NCBI GenBank assembly: GCA_035527715.1
Contig: DATKZY010000252.1
Coordinates: 1 to 61,005 of the forward strand
Reading direction: 5' to 3'
Length of the DNA stretch: 61,005 bases
Source: DSUN01 sp035527715
GTDB taxonomy: Bacteria > Planctomycetota > PUPC01 > DSUN01
The notes under the pieces were generated by a model. That model searched no databases. It saw only the letters and a list, made by a program, of their open reading frames with translations, and was not told the origin of the DNA. Within the stretch, counting starts at the first letter, position 1. Each line of letters starts with the position of its first letter. The position numbers were made by a program, and so were the translations under genes. Shown one piece after another: positions 14,719 through 22,640 of the stretch.

Positions 14719-14964
14719 CTACCAGGCCTCCTTGCCCACAGGTTTCCCCCAGTCTTCCTCGGCCACGGCATAGTCGGCGGGCATGCGGGCCAGCAGGTCC
14801 TTCAGGCGGTACTTGCCGCGGACACGCCTCTTCGGCTTGACGACGATCTCCCCGCGCCGAGCCTTCACCTCCACCTCATCCCCCACCGCGATCCCCGCCT
14901 CCTCCAGGACCTCCTTCGGGAACCGGATTCCCTGGCTGTTCCCCCATTTCTGGATTGCTGCCAT
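14719..14964 (-). CDS. mazE: MazE/AbrB-type antitoxin
   Basis: An 81-residue antitoxin with an N-terminal AbrB swapped-hairpin domain (IQKWGNSQGIRFPKEVLEEAGIAVGDEVEV) and a flexible toxin-binding tail. ATG 14964 is chosen because GGAGGAG lies 6 nt upstream. It precedes mazF without overlap and shares its promoter. Confidence 0.9.
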   Translation of the reverse strand: MAAIQKWGNSQGIRFPKEVLEEAGIAVGDEVEVKARRGEIVVKPKRRVRGKYRLKDLLARMPADYAVAEEDWGKPVGKEAW

Positions 14965-14996
14965 CGCACACTCCTCCATACCGGATGTTTATCCGC

Positions 14997-15025
14997 AGTA
15001 TATACGACGAAGAGGCGAGTGTCAA
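14997..15025 (-). promoter_or_regulatory. mazEF promoter
   Basis: Minus strand TTGACA (15025-15020), 17-bp spacer, TATACT (15002-14997): nearly perfect consensus, about 33 nt before the mazE start. Confidence 0.7.
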
Positions 15026-15056
15026 GCGAATGGCGACGGCCCGATGAACTGGATTC

Positions 15057-15845
15057 CTACGGTCTGACCCGAGACTTCACCTCGTCGTTGGCGAATTCGG
15101 TCATGTCTACGAACTCAAGGAGATTCTCCGGCGGCACCCCCCGGGTGAGTGCATACCCACCCTGGCAACCCTGGTACTCACGGTTTGGCTCAAGTCGAGT
15201 GCGGATGAGCTCTCTCACCACATGGTATGCATAGCTACGGGCTACCTGGTACGTGGTATGCCTATCAAGCCAGTCCACAGGAACTGCGCACTTGATGAGA
15301 GTAGGCGTACCCGTGGCAATGAAGCGTCGCCATGCCTCGCGAGGGTCAGCAAGTCGGTTCGCCAATGCCTGAACAAGCTCACTGCCCTGGACATGCTCGC
15401 ATCGTTCTTTCTTCGCCCACACACCTGACACAAGCAGAAAGACTTTGTTTTCGTTGTGGTTGAGGTAGCCGAAGAAGGGGTTGCTCACGTCTCGCAACGC
15501 ATCCTCGATGCCCTCGATCCCTCTGAAGAGCCCCCTTGCCGACGCGATGAGTTTCTCCGGGTTCGATGGCACGATTCCGTTCTGCTCGTAACTCCGACGG
15601 TCCCCCACGCGACATCCGTGATACGCGACGACATGCGTGTGCTTTTGACACAGGATCGGCGTTGCGTTGTCCCAGAGTCGTGCCGCCAGCGTGCCGTCCC
15701 TATGCTCCTCCAGTTCGCACAGGAAACGGTAGTAGGCGTCCTCCCCAGCGTCCGCCTGAGCCTTCACGTAGCTCCACGTGCTGTCTTCGTAGACGAGCGC
15801 CGCGAACGCGCCATCCCAGGAACGTGGCTCGTCAAGATCGAGCAT
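15057..15845 (-). CDS. unknown protein, possible ADP-ribosyltransferase-like fold
   Basis: A 262-residue protein that I do not recognise with confidence. The segment HVVAYHGCRVGDRRSYEQNG (about residues 70-90) looks like the first catalytic strand of ART-type toxins (H-G-T/C-R followed by a helix ending NGIVPS). Later come NKVFLLVSGV and a C-terminal ECQ-poor tail, so the classic second and third motifs are not clear. Codon use is less GC-extreme than neighbours. It sits alone behind the mazEF operon. ATG 15845 is preferred to the upstream start because the product then begins MLDLDEPRSW. A defence or toxin function is only a guess. Confidence 0.45.
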   Translation of the reverse strand: MLDLDEPRSWDGAFAALVYEDSTWSYVKAQADAGEDAYYRFLCELEEHRDGTLAARLWDNATPILCQKHTHVVAYHGCRVGDRRSYEQNGIVPSNPEKLIASARGLFRGIEGIEDALRDVSNPFFGYLNHNENKVFLLVSGVWAKKERCEHVQGSELVQALANRLADPREAWRRFIATGTPTLIKCAVPVDWLDRHTTYQVARSYAYHVVRELIRTRLEPNREYQGCQGGYALTRGVPPENLLEFVDMTEFANDEVKSRVRP

Positions 15846-15962
15846 CGCCCATCCAGCGGGTTGGGGCCGCACTGCACCTGCTCCCGAACAGGTTTCGGAG
15901 AGAGGGGGTGCGGGGGAGGGAAGCCCTTTTCCTAAAGGGTTCCCTCCCCCGGATTCGTCTGC

Positions 15963-17402
15963 TTACTTCTTGGCCTTCTTCACCTTCATGGTGGCGAGCT
16001 GGCCGAAGCGGTTGCCGATGGCCAATGCGGGGTCGAGGGGGGCCTCGATGCCCTTGGTCTTGGCCGTGACCTTGACGGGCTTGCGGGCGGCGAGGGTGCG
16101 GCCATCGAACTGAGGAAGCCAGGCGGCCTCCTTGGCGAGCATCTCGCGGACCATCTCGCGAATCTCGTGGAGTGTGCAGACCGCCGAGGCGAGCGGGTCG
16201 AGGGCGCAGGCGGCGAAGGCCAGCTCGGGGTCGCCCGTGAGCGCGGCCTGGCAGGCGAGGCCCTGGACGGTGACGTTGGTCTGATTGAGCCCCGCGCACT
16301 GGGGCGGCAGGGCGCCGACGCGCGTGGGGTAGATGCCCATCTTGTCGATGAAGCAGGGGACCTCGACGCAGCAGCCCTGGGTGAGGTTGGTGATGAGGCC
16401 GTCGTTGCGCACGTTGCCGTTCAGGCGGAAGGGCTCGCCCGTGGTGTGGGCCTTGATGATGTGGGTGCAGTATTCGGCGCTGGGCGGGGAGAGCTGGGTG
16501 GTCTCGAGTTCCAGGGGGTCCACCTTGGCGAATTTCCTGGCGAGGGCTTTGGCGTACTTGTAGTAGGCGCCGCTCTCGCCGCCGAAGGCCGGCTCGTCGC
16601 AATAGGTGTCGAGGGCCTTCCTGGTCTTGCGGAAGTAGGGGAGGTATTCGCTGAGGTGGCCGGTGCTCTCGGTCATGAAGTAGCCGAAGTGGCGCATGGT
16701 CTCGATGCGGACTTTCTCGATTTTGTAAACCGCAGGCTTTTCGCAGAGGGCGCGGAACAAGGGATAGAGGTCCACGCCGTCCTTCTCGAGCTTGAGGAAC
16801 CAGGCCATGTGGTTGATGCCGGCGGCGAAGTAGGAGAGGGCCTCCTTCTTCTCGCCCAGCACGTGGGCGATGAGGTCAATGGTGGTCTGCACGCCGTGGC
16901 AGAGGCCGACGAACTGGACTTTGGCCTCCTGGCCGAGGGCGTAGCAGACGGCGGCCATGGGGTTCACGTAGTTCAGCAGCAGGGCGTCGGGGCAGAGGCT
17001 CTCCATCATCTTGGCGTAGGCGACGACGATGGGGATGGTGCGGAGCGCGCGGAACACGCCGCCCGGGCCGAGGGTGTCGCCGATGCACTGGTCCACGCCG
17101 TACTTGAGCGGCACCTTGTAGTCGTGCTCGTAGGCGGCGGCGCCGCCGGTGTCGAACATGTTCACCACGTAGTCCGCGCCGTCCATCGCCTCGCGGGCGT
17201 CGAGGGTCGCGGTGATCTTCGTGGGCAGCTTGTTGTCCTTCACCACACGGTTGGCGAACGCCTTGATGCGGCCGAGCTTCGGCTTGCCGCGGTTCATCAG
17301 GCAGATCTCCGAGTCCTCCAGGCCCGGGGTCGCCATGATGTCCATCATGATCGTCTTGGCGAACACGATGCTGCCGGCGCCGATGAACGAGATCTTGGCC
17401 AT
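15963..17402 (-). CDS. glycoside hydrolase family 4 (alpha-galactosidase/alpha-glucosidase type)
   Basis: A 479-residue GH4 enzyme. The family uses NAD+ and a divalent metal for redox-assisted hydrolysis. NAD-binding motif FIGAGSIVFAKT lies at residues 6-17, the substrate/metal region NYVNPMA at 144-150, the metal-binding pair Cys168-His169 in GLCHGVQ, and Asn197-His198 in GINHMAW. All key positions are present. No signal peptide, so it acts in the cytoplasm on imported oligosaccharides. ATG 17402 is set by AGGAGG 7 nt upstream. It is divergent from a sialidase-like gene with face-to-face promoters in 17454-17533. Substrate (alpha-galactoside, alpha-glucoside or glucuronide) is not decided. 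Confidence 0.9.
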   Translation of the reverse strand: MAKISFIGAGSIVFAKTIMMDIMATPGLEDSEICLMNRGKPKLGRIKAFANRVVKDNKLPTKITATLDAREAMDGADYVVNMFDTGGAAAYEHDYKVPLKYGVDQCIGDTLGPGGVFRALRTIPIVVAYAKMMESLCPDALLLNYVNPMAAVCYALGQEAKVQFVGLCHGVQTTIDLIAHVLGEKKEALSYFAAGINHMAWFLKLEKDGVDLYPLFRALCEKPAVYKIEKVRIETMRHFGYFMTESTGHLSEYLPYFRKTRKALDTYCDEPAFGGESGAYYKYAKALARKFAKVDPLELETTQLSPPSAEYCTHIIKAHTTGEPFRLNGNVRNDGLITNLTQGCCVEVPCFIDKMGIYPTRVGALPPQCAGLNQTNVTVQGLACQAALTGDPELAFAACALDPLASAVCTLHEIREMVREMLAKEAAWLPQFDGRTLAARKPVKVTAKTKGIEAPLDPALAIGNRFGQLATMKVKKAKK

Positions 17403-17453
17403 CGTCACGTCCTCCTGATGATGGGAAACGGAACTCGCCTCTCGCTGCCAGAG

Positions 17454-17483
17454 AGGATACACGGTGTGCGGCGGCGATGTCAA
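17454..17483 (-). promoter_or_regulatory. GH4 gene promoter
   Basis: Minus strand TTGACA (17483-17478), 18-bp spacer, TATCCT (17459-17454), about 45 nt before the gene start. Its -35 is 22 bp from the -35 of the divergent promoter. Confidence 0.6.
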
Positions 17484-17505
17484 GGGGCAAGGGCCGGCGG
17501 GGCAG

Positions 17506-17533
17506 TTGACAACATCGCACGGCAGGGCATAAT
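17506..17533 (+). promoter_or_regulatory. sialidase-like gene promoter
   Basis: TTGACA (17506-17511), 16-bp spacer, CATAAT (17528-17533), 33 nt before the ATG. Confidence 0.6.
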
Positions 17534-17566
17534 GCGGGGAGTGGAGGGCACGCGGGAGCACTGCCG

Positions 17567-18775
17567 ATGGTGGCAACACGACCCTGCATTCTGCCGCTCT
17601 GTCTCCTCGCCGCGGCCGCGAGCGGCCGCGCGGGAACGGATGGGAGGGAAAAGATGCCCTTGCCCGCCGTCAAGTACCAGGTCAAGCTGGAGACGATTCG
17701 CTCGGGATTCGACCGCAAGACGTGCTGGGTTCACGCCCGCGCGGGCGCCCTCCCGGGGCAGCCGCCCGCCCTCGTGGTGACGATGCAGAAGCTGCTGCTG
17801 AGCGGCTCGGACGTCTTCTACGCGCTCAATGAGATGCGGAGCGACGACCTGGGGCGGACGTGGTCGGGGCCTGTCGAGCACGGCACGCTCGCGCGGCGGC
17901 GCGAGGGCGACATCGAGGTGGGCATCTGCGACTTCACGCCCAAGTGGCACGCGAAGACGGGCAAGCTCCTCGGCATCGGCCACAGCGTCCACTACCGCGA
18001 CAACCGCGTGATGGGCTACCGCCACCGCCAGACCGCCTGGTCGGTCTACGACCCGCAGGCCCGCTCGTGGGCCGAGTGGCGGACGCTCGAGATGCCCGAC
18101 GGCCGGAAGTTCTTCAACGCCGGCGCCGGCAGCGTGCAGCGCTGCGACCTGCCCAACGGCGACATCCTGCTGCCCATCTACTACAAGAGCGACGACAAGG
18201 CCGAGCGCTGCTACTCGGCCATCGTGCTCCGCTGCACGTTCGACGGGCGGACGCTCTCGTGCGTCGAGCATGGCACCGAGCTGAAGCTGGGCGTTCCGCG
18301 CGGCTTCTGCGAGCCGTCGCTCGCCAGCTTCCAGGGCCGCTACTACCTCACCCTGCGCAACGACCAGAAGGGCTACGTCGCGAGCGGGGCCGACGGGTTG
18401 CACTTCGACAAGCCCGTCGAATGGCGCTTCGACGACGGGCAGCCGCTGGGCAACTACAACACCCAGCAGCACTGGGTCACCCACCCGCGGGGCCTCTTCC
18501 TCGTCTACACGCGGCGGGGCGCGAACAACGACCACGTGTTCCGCCACCGCGCGCCGCTGTTCCTCGCCCAGGTGGACCCCGAGCGGCTGTGCGTGGTCCG
18601 CGGCACCGAGCGGATTCTCGTGCCCGAGCGTGGCGCGCGGCTCGGCAACTTCGGCGTCTGCGAGGTCAGCGACGCCGAGACCTGGGTCACCGTGACCGAG
18701 TGGATGCAGCCCGTCGGCTGCGAGAAGCACGGCTCGGACAACAGCGTTTACGTCGCGCGCATCGTTTGGGAGTGA
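17567..18775 (+). CDS. secreted sialidase-like six-bladed propeller
   Basis: A 402-residue protein with a short signal peptide (LPLCLLAAAASGRAG). The body is a sialidase/BNR-type beta-propeller: an Asp-box-like segment MRSDDLGRTWSGPVEHG near residue 90, then CEPSLASFQGRYYLTLRNDQ and NTQQHWVTHPRGLFLVYTR, typical of the exo-alpha-sialidase-like proteins of planctomycetes. The catalytic Arg triad and Tyr of true sialidases cannot be confirmed by eye, so the substrate may be another acidic glycan. Divergent from the GH4 gene, suggesting shared control. Confidence 0.75.
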   Translation: MVATRPCILPLCLLAAAASGRAGTDGREKMPLPAVKYQVKLETIRSGFDRKTCWVHARAGALPGQPPALVVTMQKLLLSGSDVFYALNEMRSDDLGRTWSGPVEHGTLARRREGDIEVGICDFTPKWHAKTGKLLGIGHSVHYRDNRVMGYRHRQTAWSVYDPQARSWAEWRTLEMPDGRKFFNAGAGSVQRCDLPNGDILLPIYYKSDDKAERCYSAIVLRCTFDGRTLSCVEHGTELKLGVPRGFCEPSLASFQGRYYLTLRNDQKGYVASGADGLHFDKPVEWRFDDGQPLGNYNTQQHWVTHPRGLFLVYTRRGANNDHVFRHRAPLFLAQVDPERLCVVRGTERILVPERGARLGNFGVCEVSDAETWVTVTEWMQPVGCEKHGSDNSVYVARIVWE

Positions 18776-18789
18776 CCGGGTCGCCCTCG

Positions 18790-19236
18790 CTAGACGTAGT
18801 CCGAGAGGAGCAGGACTCGGAGCTCCTCGATCTGCTTGAGCTTCTGGTCATTGGTGACGAGTGCGTCGGCGGCGACGCGGATGGCGGCAGCGACCTGGAT
18901 GGCATCCGCGGCGCGCAGCGCTCGGTACTTCGCGCGAAGCCGCCCGGCGTCCTCCGCAATGCCTGCGGTGATCTCGAGGAGGTCCAGGTTCCGCGTGTGC
19001 GAGAGGAAGTCAAGGAACTTGCCGGCAAGCTCCTCGTTGCCCGCGGCGACGGGTTTGGGCAAGACTTCGACAAGCGTCACGACCGACGTGAAGGCGTGAG
19101 CCTCCCCGGGGCAGAACCGGCGGACAACTTCGCGAGCGAGTGGGCCGAACTTTGGGTGGGCCTCGATGTGGTAGATGACTACAGCGGTGTCGATGAAGAG
19201 CGAGCGGCACTGGCGCAGCTCGTCCGCTAGGGACAC
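18790..19236 (-). CDS. vapC: PIN-domain toxin (VapC-like)
   Basis: A 148-residue PIN ribonuclease. The acidic catalytic set is present: Asp in LFIDTAVVIYH, Glu in SVVTLVEVL, Asp in AADAIQVAAAI and Asp in ALVTNDQKL. GTG 19236 is chosen because GGGAGGA precedes it inside the antitoxin gene, giving a 10-nt overlap with that gene. VapC toxins cleave tRNA or rRNA. Confidence 0.85.
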   Translation of the reverse strand: MSLADELRQCRSLFIDTAVVIYHIEAHPKFGPLAREVVRRFCPGEAHAFTSVVTLVEVLPKPVAAGNEELAGKFLDFLSHTRNLDLLEITAGIAEDAGRLRAKYRALRAADAIQVAAAIRVAADALVTNDQKLKQIEELRVLLLSDYV

Positions 19237-19463
19237 TCGCGGTCCTCCCGCATGCGGTTCACGTAGTCCTGGGCGTCCTCGCCTTCCCACAGGCCCTTGC
19301 CGACGCCATACAGCTCATCCCAGTCGAGGTCGCGCTTCTCGCCCAGGCCCGCCTGGCGCAACTGGTGTACGATGCGCTCGACCAGCCGCAACTGGTCTTG
19401 AGCCGGAAGCCCCACGACCTCTCGCTCGATTCTGGCCAAGCCGCTCTCGTCGCGCATTTCCAT
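19227..19463 (-). CDS. antitoxin of VapC-like toxin
   Basis: A 78-residue small protein preceding and overlapping the PIN toxin gene. LARIEREVVGLPAQDQLRLVERIVHQL is a helix-helix segment typical of VapB-type antitoxins annotated DUF2281-like, and LWEGEDAQDYVNRMRE is the usual toxin-binding tail. The start is ambiguous (GTG 19481, ATG 19463 or ATG 19457); ATG 19463 is taken. Confidence 0.75.
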   Translation of the reverse strand: MEMRDESGLARIEREVVGLPAQDQLRLVERIVHQLRQAGLGEKRDLDWDELYGVGKGLWEGEDAQDYVNRMREDRECP

Positions 19464-19499
19464 GCCTCTGGGTTCGCCCACGGTTCTCTGGACGACACA

Positions 19500-19528
19500 A
19501 GTATAGCGCGCCGGCGCCCGAGCTTCAA
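19500..19528 (-). promoter_or_regulatory. vapBC promoter
   Basis: Minus strand TTGAAG (19528-19523), 17-bp spacer containing a GC-rich palindromic GGCGCCGGCGCGC, TATACT (19505-19500). The palindrome could be the operator. Confidence 0.6.
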
Positions 19529-19556
19529 GCCGATTGCGGCGAAGAGCGCCCCGCCT

Positions 19557-20510
19557 TCATTTCCTCTTCAGCAGGATGTGGATGAAGACGGGGCCGCCGA
19601 CGAGGGCGGTGAGGATGCCGACGGGCATCTCGGCGGGGGCGAGGACGACCCGCGCCAAGGCGTCGCAGGCGACCAGGAACGCTCCGCCGAGGAGGAACGA
19701 CGCAGGGAGGACGATGCGCTGGTCGAAGCCCGAGAGGCGCCGCACGGTGTGAGGCACGATGAGGCCGACGAAGCCGATCGGCCCGGTGACCGACACGACC
19801 GCTGCCGTGGCCAGCCCCGCGCCGAGGAACACCTCGCGCTGCACCGCCGCAACGTCCACGCCGTGGCCCGCGGCCATCTCCTCGCCGAGCGACAGGTGGT
19901 TGAGTGAGGGCATCTGGAGCGCGAGCAGCCCGAGGCCGGGGAGCAGGAACGGCAGGAGCGCCGCCAGGTCGCCGTAGCCGAAGACGTCCAGCCCGCCCAT
20001 CACCCATCGCTCCATCGCTACCAGGATCGTGGGCTTGGCGAGGAAGCGCACGAGGAGGATGAGCGCGCCGCACAGGATGCCGATGGTCACGCCGGCGAGC
20101 AGCAGCATGCTCATCGAGATCCCCTGCGGCCGCCGGGCGAGCACGTAGATCAGCCCCAGCGCCAGGCCGCAGCCGGCCAGCGAGAAGAGCTGCACGGACG
20201 ACAGCGGCCCGAGGGTCACGACGAGCCCTGGGAGCATGAGGGCGACGACGGCGCCGAGCGCCCCGCCGCTGGCCACGCCGAGCGTGTACGGCTCGGCCAG
20301 CGGGTTCCGCAGCACCACCTGGAGGGCGGCGCCCGCCATCGCCAGCGTGCCGCCGGCCAGGAAGCCGAGGACGACGCGGGGCAGGCGCAGGCTCCAGAAG
20401 ATGGTCGGCGTCGTCGCCGCGCTCCCCACGAACGGCGCCACGCACGCCACGGCCAGGCACGGCACGAGGTAGGCGGCGAGGATGAGGGAGCAGCGGCGAG
20501 GGGTCAGCAT
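19557..20510 (-). CDS. BtuC/FecCD-family ABC transporter permease
   Basis: A 317-residue polytopic membrane permease of the vitamin B12/iron-siderophore/haem class. Family features: LRLPRVVLGFLAGGTLAMAGAALQ near the N-terminus, NPLAEPYTLGVASGGALGA, and IGFVGLIVPHTVRRLSG at the ATPase coupling helix. About nine to ten membrane segments. It is the last gene of the importer operon (binding protein, ATPase, permease), 25 nt after the ATPase gene. No TonB receptor is encoded nearby. Confidence 0.9.
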   Translation of the reverse strand: MLTPRRCSLILAAYLVPCLAVACVAPFVGSAATTPTIFWSLRLPRVVLGFLAGGTLAMAGAALQVVLRNPLAEPYTLGVASGGALGAVVALMLPGLVVTLGPLSSVQLFSLAGCGLALGLIYVLARRPQGISMSMLLLAGVTIGILCGALILLVRFLAKPTILVAMERWVMGGLDVFGYGDLAALLPFLLPGLGLLALQMPSLNHLSLGEEMAAGHGVDVAAVQREVFLGAGLATAAVVSVTGPIGFVGLIVPHTVRRLSGFDQRIVLPASFLLGGAFLVACDALARVVLAPAEMPVGILTALVGGPVFIHILLKRK

Positions 20511-20535
20511 GGCCGATTTCTTCCGGGTCCGAAGG

Positions 20536-21360
20536 TCATGTCTTCTCTGTGCCCTCGGTGTCTCTGTGGCTATCTTCTCCGCCGCCCGGTAGCACGATGG
20601 GACGGCCGGTGGTCGGGTGCCGGCTCAGCAGCACGTCGTCGCCGTAGGTGGCCTGGAGCACGTCGGGGCGGAGGACGGCCTCGGGCGTGCCCTCCTCGGC
20701 GAGGCGGCCGCCGCGCAGCAGCGCCACGCGGTCGCAGTAGAGCGAGGCGAGATTCACGTCGTGGGTCACGACGGCGACGCCGATGCCCTGGCGCGCGAGG
20801 CGGCGGACGAGGCGGAAGAAGCGCACCTGGTGGTGGAGGTCGAGGGCGGCCGTCGGCTCGTCGAGGAGCAGCACGCGCGGCTCCTGGGCGAGGACGGAGG
20901 CGAGGAACACCCGCTGGCGCTCGCCGCCCGAGAGGTGCGAGAGCGGCCGCTGGCGGTAGGCGGCGACCTCGGTCTCGGCGAGGCAGCGGTCCACGACGGC
21001 TGCGTCGCTTGCCGCGAGGAAGCCGGCCCCTGCCAGGTGTGCGAAGCGGCCCATGGCCACGACCTCCTCGACCGTGTAGTCGAAGTCGCTGCGCACCTGC
21101 TGCGGCAGGTAGCCGAGCGAGCGGGCGATCTCGCGGCGCGAGAGCGCGCCGAGGTCGCCGCCGTCGAGCAGCACGCGGCCTGCGCCGGGGCGCAGCACGC
21201 CTGCCCCGATGCGCAGCAGCGTGCTCTTGCCCGAGCCGTTCGGCCCGATGATCGCCAGCACCTCGCCGGCGCCGACCGACAGGCTCACGCCCTCCAGCCG
21301 CCAGTCGGAGTCGGGATACTGGTAGGCGATCGCGTCGAGTTGCAGCAGGCTATCGGGCAT
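20536..21360 (-). CDS. BtuD/FecE-family ABC transporter ATPase
   Basis: A 274-residue ATP-binding subunit: Walker A GPNGSGKST (about 38-46), Q-loop YLPQQ, signature LSGGERQR, Walker B VLLLDEPT and switch His in VTHDVN. It powers the permease encoded downstream. The last dozen residues (EDSHRDTEGTEKT) are encoded by an ACACCGAGGGCACAGAG-type dispersed repeat at 20537-20575, so the natural C-terminus has been extended or replaced by repeat DNA. Start at MPDSLLQLD, just after an inverted-repeat intergenic region. Confidence 0.9.
   Translation of the reverse strand: MPDSLLQLDAIAYQYPDSDWRLEGVSLSVGAGEVLAIIGPNGSGKSTLLRIGAGVLRPGAGRVLLDGGDLGALSRREIARSLGYLPQQVRSDFDYTVEEVVAMGRFAHLAGAGFLAASDAAVVDRCLAETEVAAYRQRPLSHLSGGERQRVFLASVLAQEPRVLLLDEPTAALDLHHQVRFFRLVRRLARQGIGVAVVTHDVNLASLYCDRVALLRGGRLAEEGTPEAVLRPDVLQATYGDDVLLSRHPTTGRPIVLPGGGEDSHRDTEGTEKT
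20537..20575 (-). repeat. CACAGAG/CACCGAG dispersed repeat at gene end
   Basis: On the minus strand the sequence CACAGAGACACCGAGGGCAC followed by AGAGAAGAC gives imperfect tandem CACAGAG units. It is translated as the ATPase C-terminus and includes its last codons. Confidence 0.6.
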
Positions 21361-21380
21361 TGCAGCGGCCTCGGGGCAGA

Positions 21381-21509
21381 ATAGCCACGAATGGGCACGA
21401 ACGATCACGAACCCGGACCGGGGGTCATGGCTGCCGAGCTCCCGCCCCCGCCCCGTTGCCGACTCCGTTCGCCGGCCCTTCGAGTCCCTTCGTGTGCATT
21501 CGTGGCTAT
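21381..21509. repeat. inverted CACGAA/TTCGTG repeat pair
   Basis: ATAGCCACGAATGGGCACGA at the left pairs with TTCGTGTGCATTCGTGGCTAT at 21489-21509. It occupies the 163-bp gap between the binding-protein and ATPase genes, in the middle of the transporter operon. Confidence 0.65.
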
Positions 21510-21523
21510 CTGCTGGCCATGGG

Positions 21524-22444
21524 TCATTCGGCTTCCGCCTCGGGATGCAGCGCCTCGGCCAGGCGGCGGGCCACGAGGGGCACGCGGGGGCCGGGCACGA
21601 GCAGAGAGTCGTCGGTGAGGACGTAGATGCGGCCGTCGCGGACCGCGGGCAGCGAGGCCATGGCCTGCCAGTCGGCGAGGAGCTGGCGGCGAGCCCCGTC
21701 GGACAGCTCTTCGCCGGGGTGCAGGTCGAGGATCACCTCGGGCTCGCGCTGGAGGAGTTGCTCCTTGGACACCGGGGGATAGGCGAGGTCAATGTCGCCC
21801 AGGACGTTTTCCCCGCCGGCGACGTCGAGCAGTTCGCTCAGCAGGCTCTTCCCATGAGCGGTCGAGAGGCCGCGGAGGGAGCCCGGGCTGTGGTTCATGC
21901 ACAGGAAGACGCTCGGCCTCGGCCGCCCCGCCACGCGCGAGGCGACGGCTGCCAGCTCCATCTGAATCCGGGCGGCCAGCCGGTCGGCTTCGGCGGCGAG
22001 GCCGATGGCGCGCCCCAGCTCGTGCAGCCCCGAGCGCAGGGTCCCCAGCGTGTCGGTGTTCAGGTGAAGAACGCGGATGCCGTTGTGGCGGCAGAACGTC
22101 TCGACCTTGTCGGCCCTGCCCTGGACGATCAGCAGGTCGGGCTGGAGGGTGAGCATGCGCTCGAGGCTCGGGTTGTACTCGCCACCCACGCGGGGCAGGC
22201 GCTTGGCCTCGGGCGGGTGGAAGCACCAGTCGCCCACGCCGGCCACGCGGCCGCCGGCCCCGATGGCGAAGAGCAGCTCGACGACGCTGGGCGCCATCGT
22301 GACGATCCGCTGCGGGGGAGCGGCCTGAGCGCGCTCGGGGGCGCGCGCAGCCCTGGACCCGCATCCCCCCTGGATGGCCAGCGAGATGCCCAGGCCCAGG
22401 GCGAAGAGCGCGACCACGACGATGAACCGCTTGGCGTTGGTCAT
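21524..22444 (-). CDS. BtuF/FepB-type periplasmic substrate-binding lipoprotein
   Basis: A 306-residue solute-binding protein with signal peptide and a possible lipobox (IQGGC). The mature part begins RIVTMAPSVVELLFAIGAGG, the usual start of cobalamin/siderophore binding proteins, and has LLIVQGRADKVETF linking the two lobes. It is the first gene of the importer operon. I looked for a cobalamin riboswitch upstream and saw none, so the ligand may be haem or a siderophore as well as B12. Confidence 0.85.
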   Translation of the reverse strand: MTNAKRFIVVVALFALGLGISLAIQGGCGSRAARAPERAQAAPPQRIVTMAPSVVELLFAIGAGGRVAGVGDWCFHPPEAKRLPRVGGEYNPSLERMLTLQPDLLIVQGRADKVETFCRHNGIRVLHLNTDTLGTLRSGLHELGRAIGLAAEADRLAARIQMELAAVASRVAGRPRPSVFLCMNHSPGSLRGLSTAHGKSLLSELLDVAGGENVLGDIDLAYPPVSKEQLLQREPEVILDLHPGEELSDGARRQLLADWQAMASLPAVRDGRIYVLTDDSLLVPGPRVPLVARRLAEALHPEAEAE

Positions 22445-22457
22445 GTTCCCTGCTTCC

Positions 22458-22480
22458 GCGCCCACCGGGGCGGTGGGCGC
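22458..22480 (-). promoter_or_regulatory. GC hairpin in leader of importer operon
   Basis: GCGCCCACC (22458-22466) and GGTGGGCGC (22472-22480) form a perfect 9-bp stem with a 5-nt loop, 13 nt before the start codon of the binding-protein gene. It could limit ribosome access. Confidence 0.4.
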
Positions 22481-22488
22481 CTTCGATG

Positions 22489-22517
22489 AGGGTACACGAG
22501 CCCTGAAGGGGTGTCAA
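22489..22517 (-). promoter_or_regulatory. importer operon promoter
   Basis: Minus strand TTGACA (22517-22512), 17-bp spacer, TACCCT (22494-22489). Confidence 0.5.
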
Positions 22518-22588
22518 CCGCGGCTCACATCGTGTCGCGCTCCCGCCCCGGCCCATCACCCGCGAGCCGAGTGCGGCTGGGGGGCGCC

Positions 22589-22617
22589 TTGACTTTGGCC
22601 GGCCCGGCCAGTATCAT
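22589..22617 (+). promoter_or_regulatory. promoter of RND/MMPL exporter gene
   Basis: TTGACT (22589-22594), 17-bp spacer, TATCAT (22612-22617), 24 nt before the ATG at 22641. Confidence 0.6.
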
Positions 22618-22640
22618 CTGGTGCCTCCGAGCCGCGGAGG

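Noticed and set aside
22445..22620. Cobalamin riboswitch upstream of the BtuF-type gene
   Set aside because: No B12-box-like sequence or multi-stem leader is visible; only a simple 9-bp GC hairpin.
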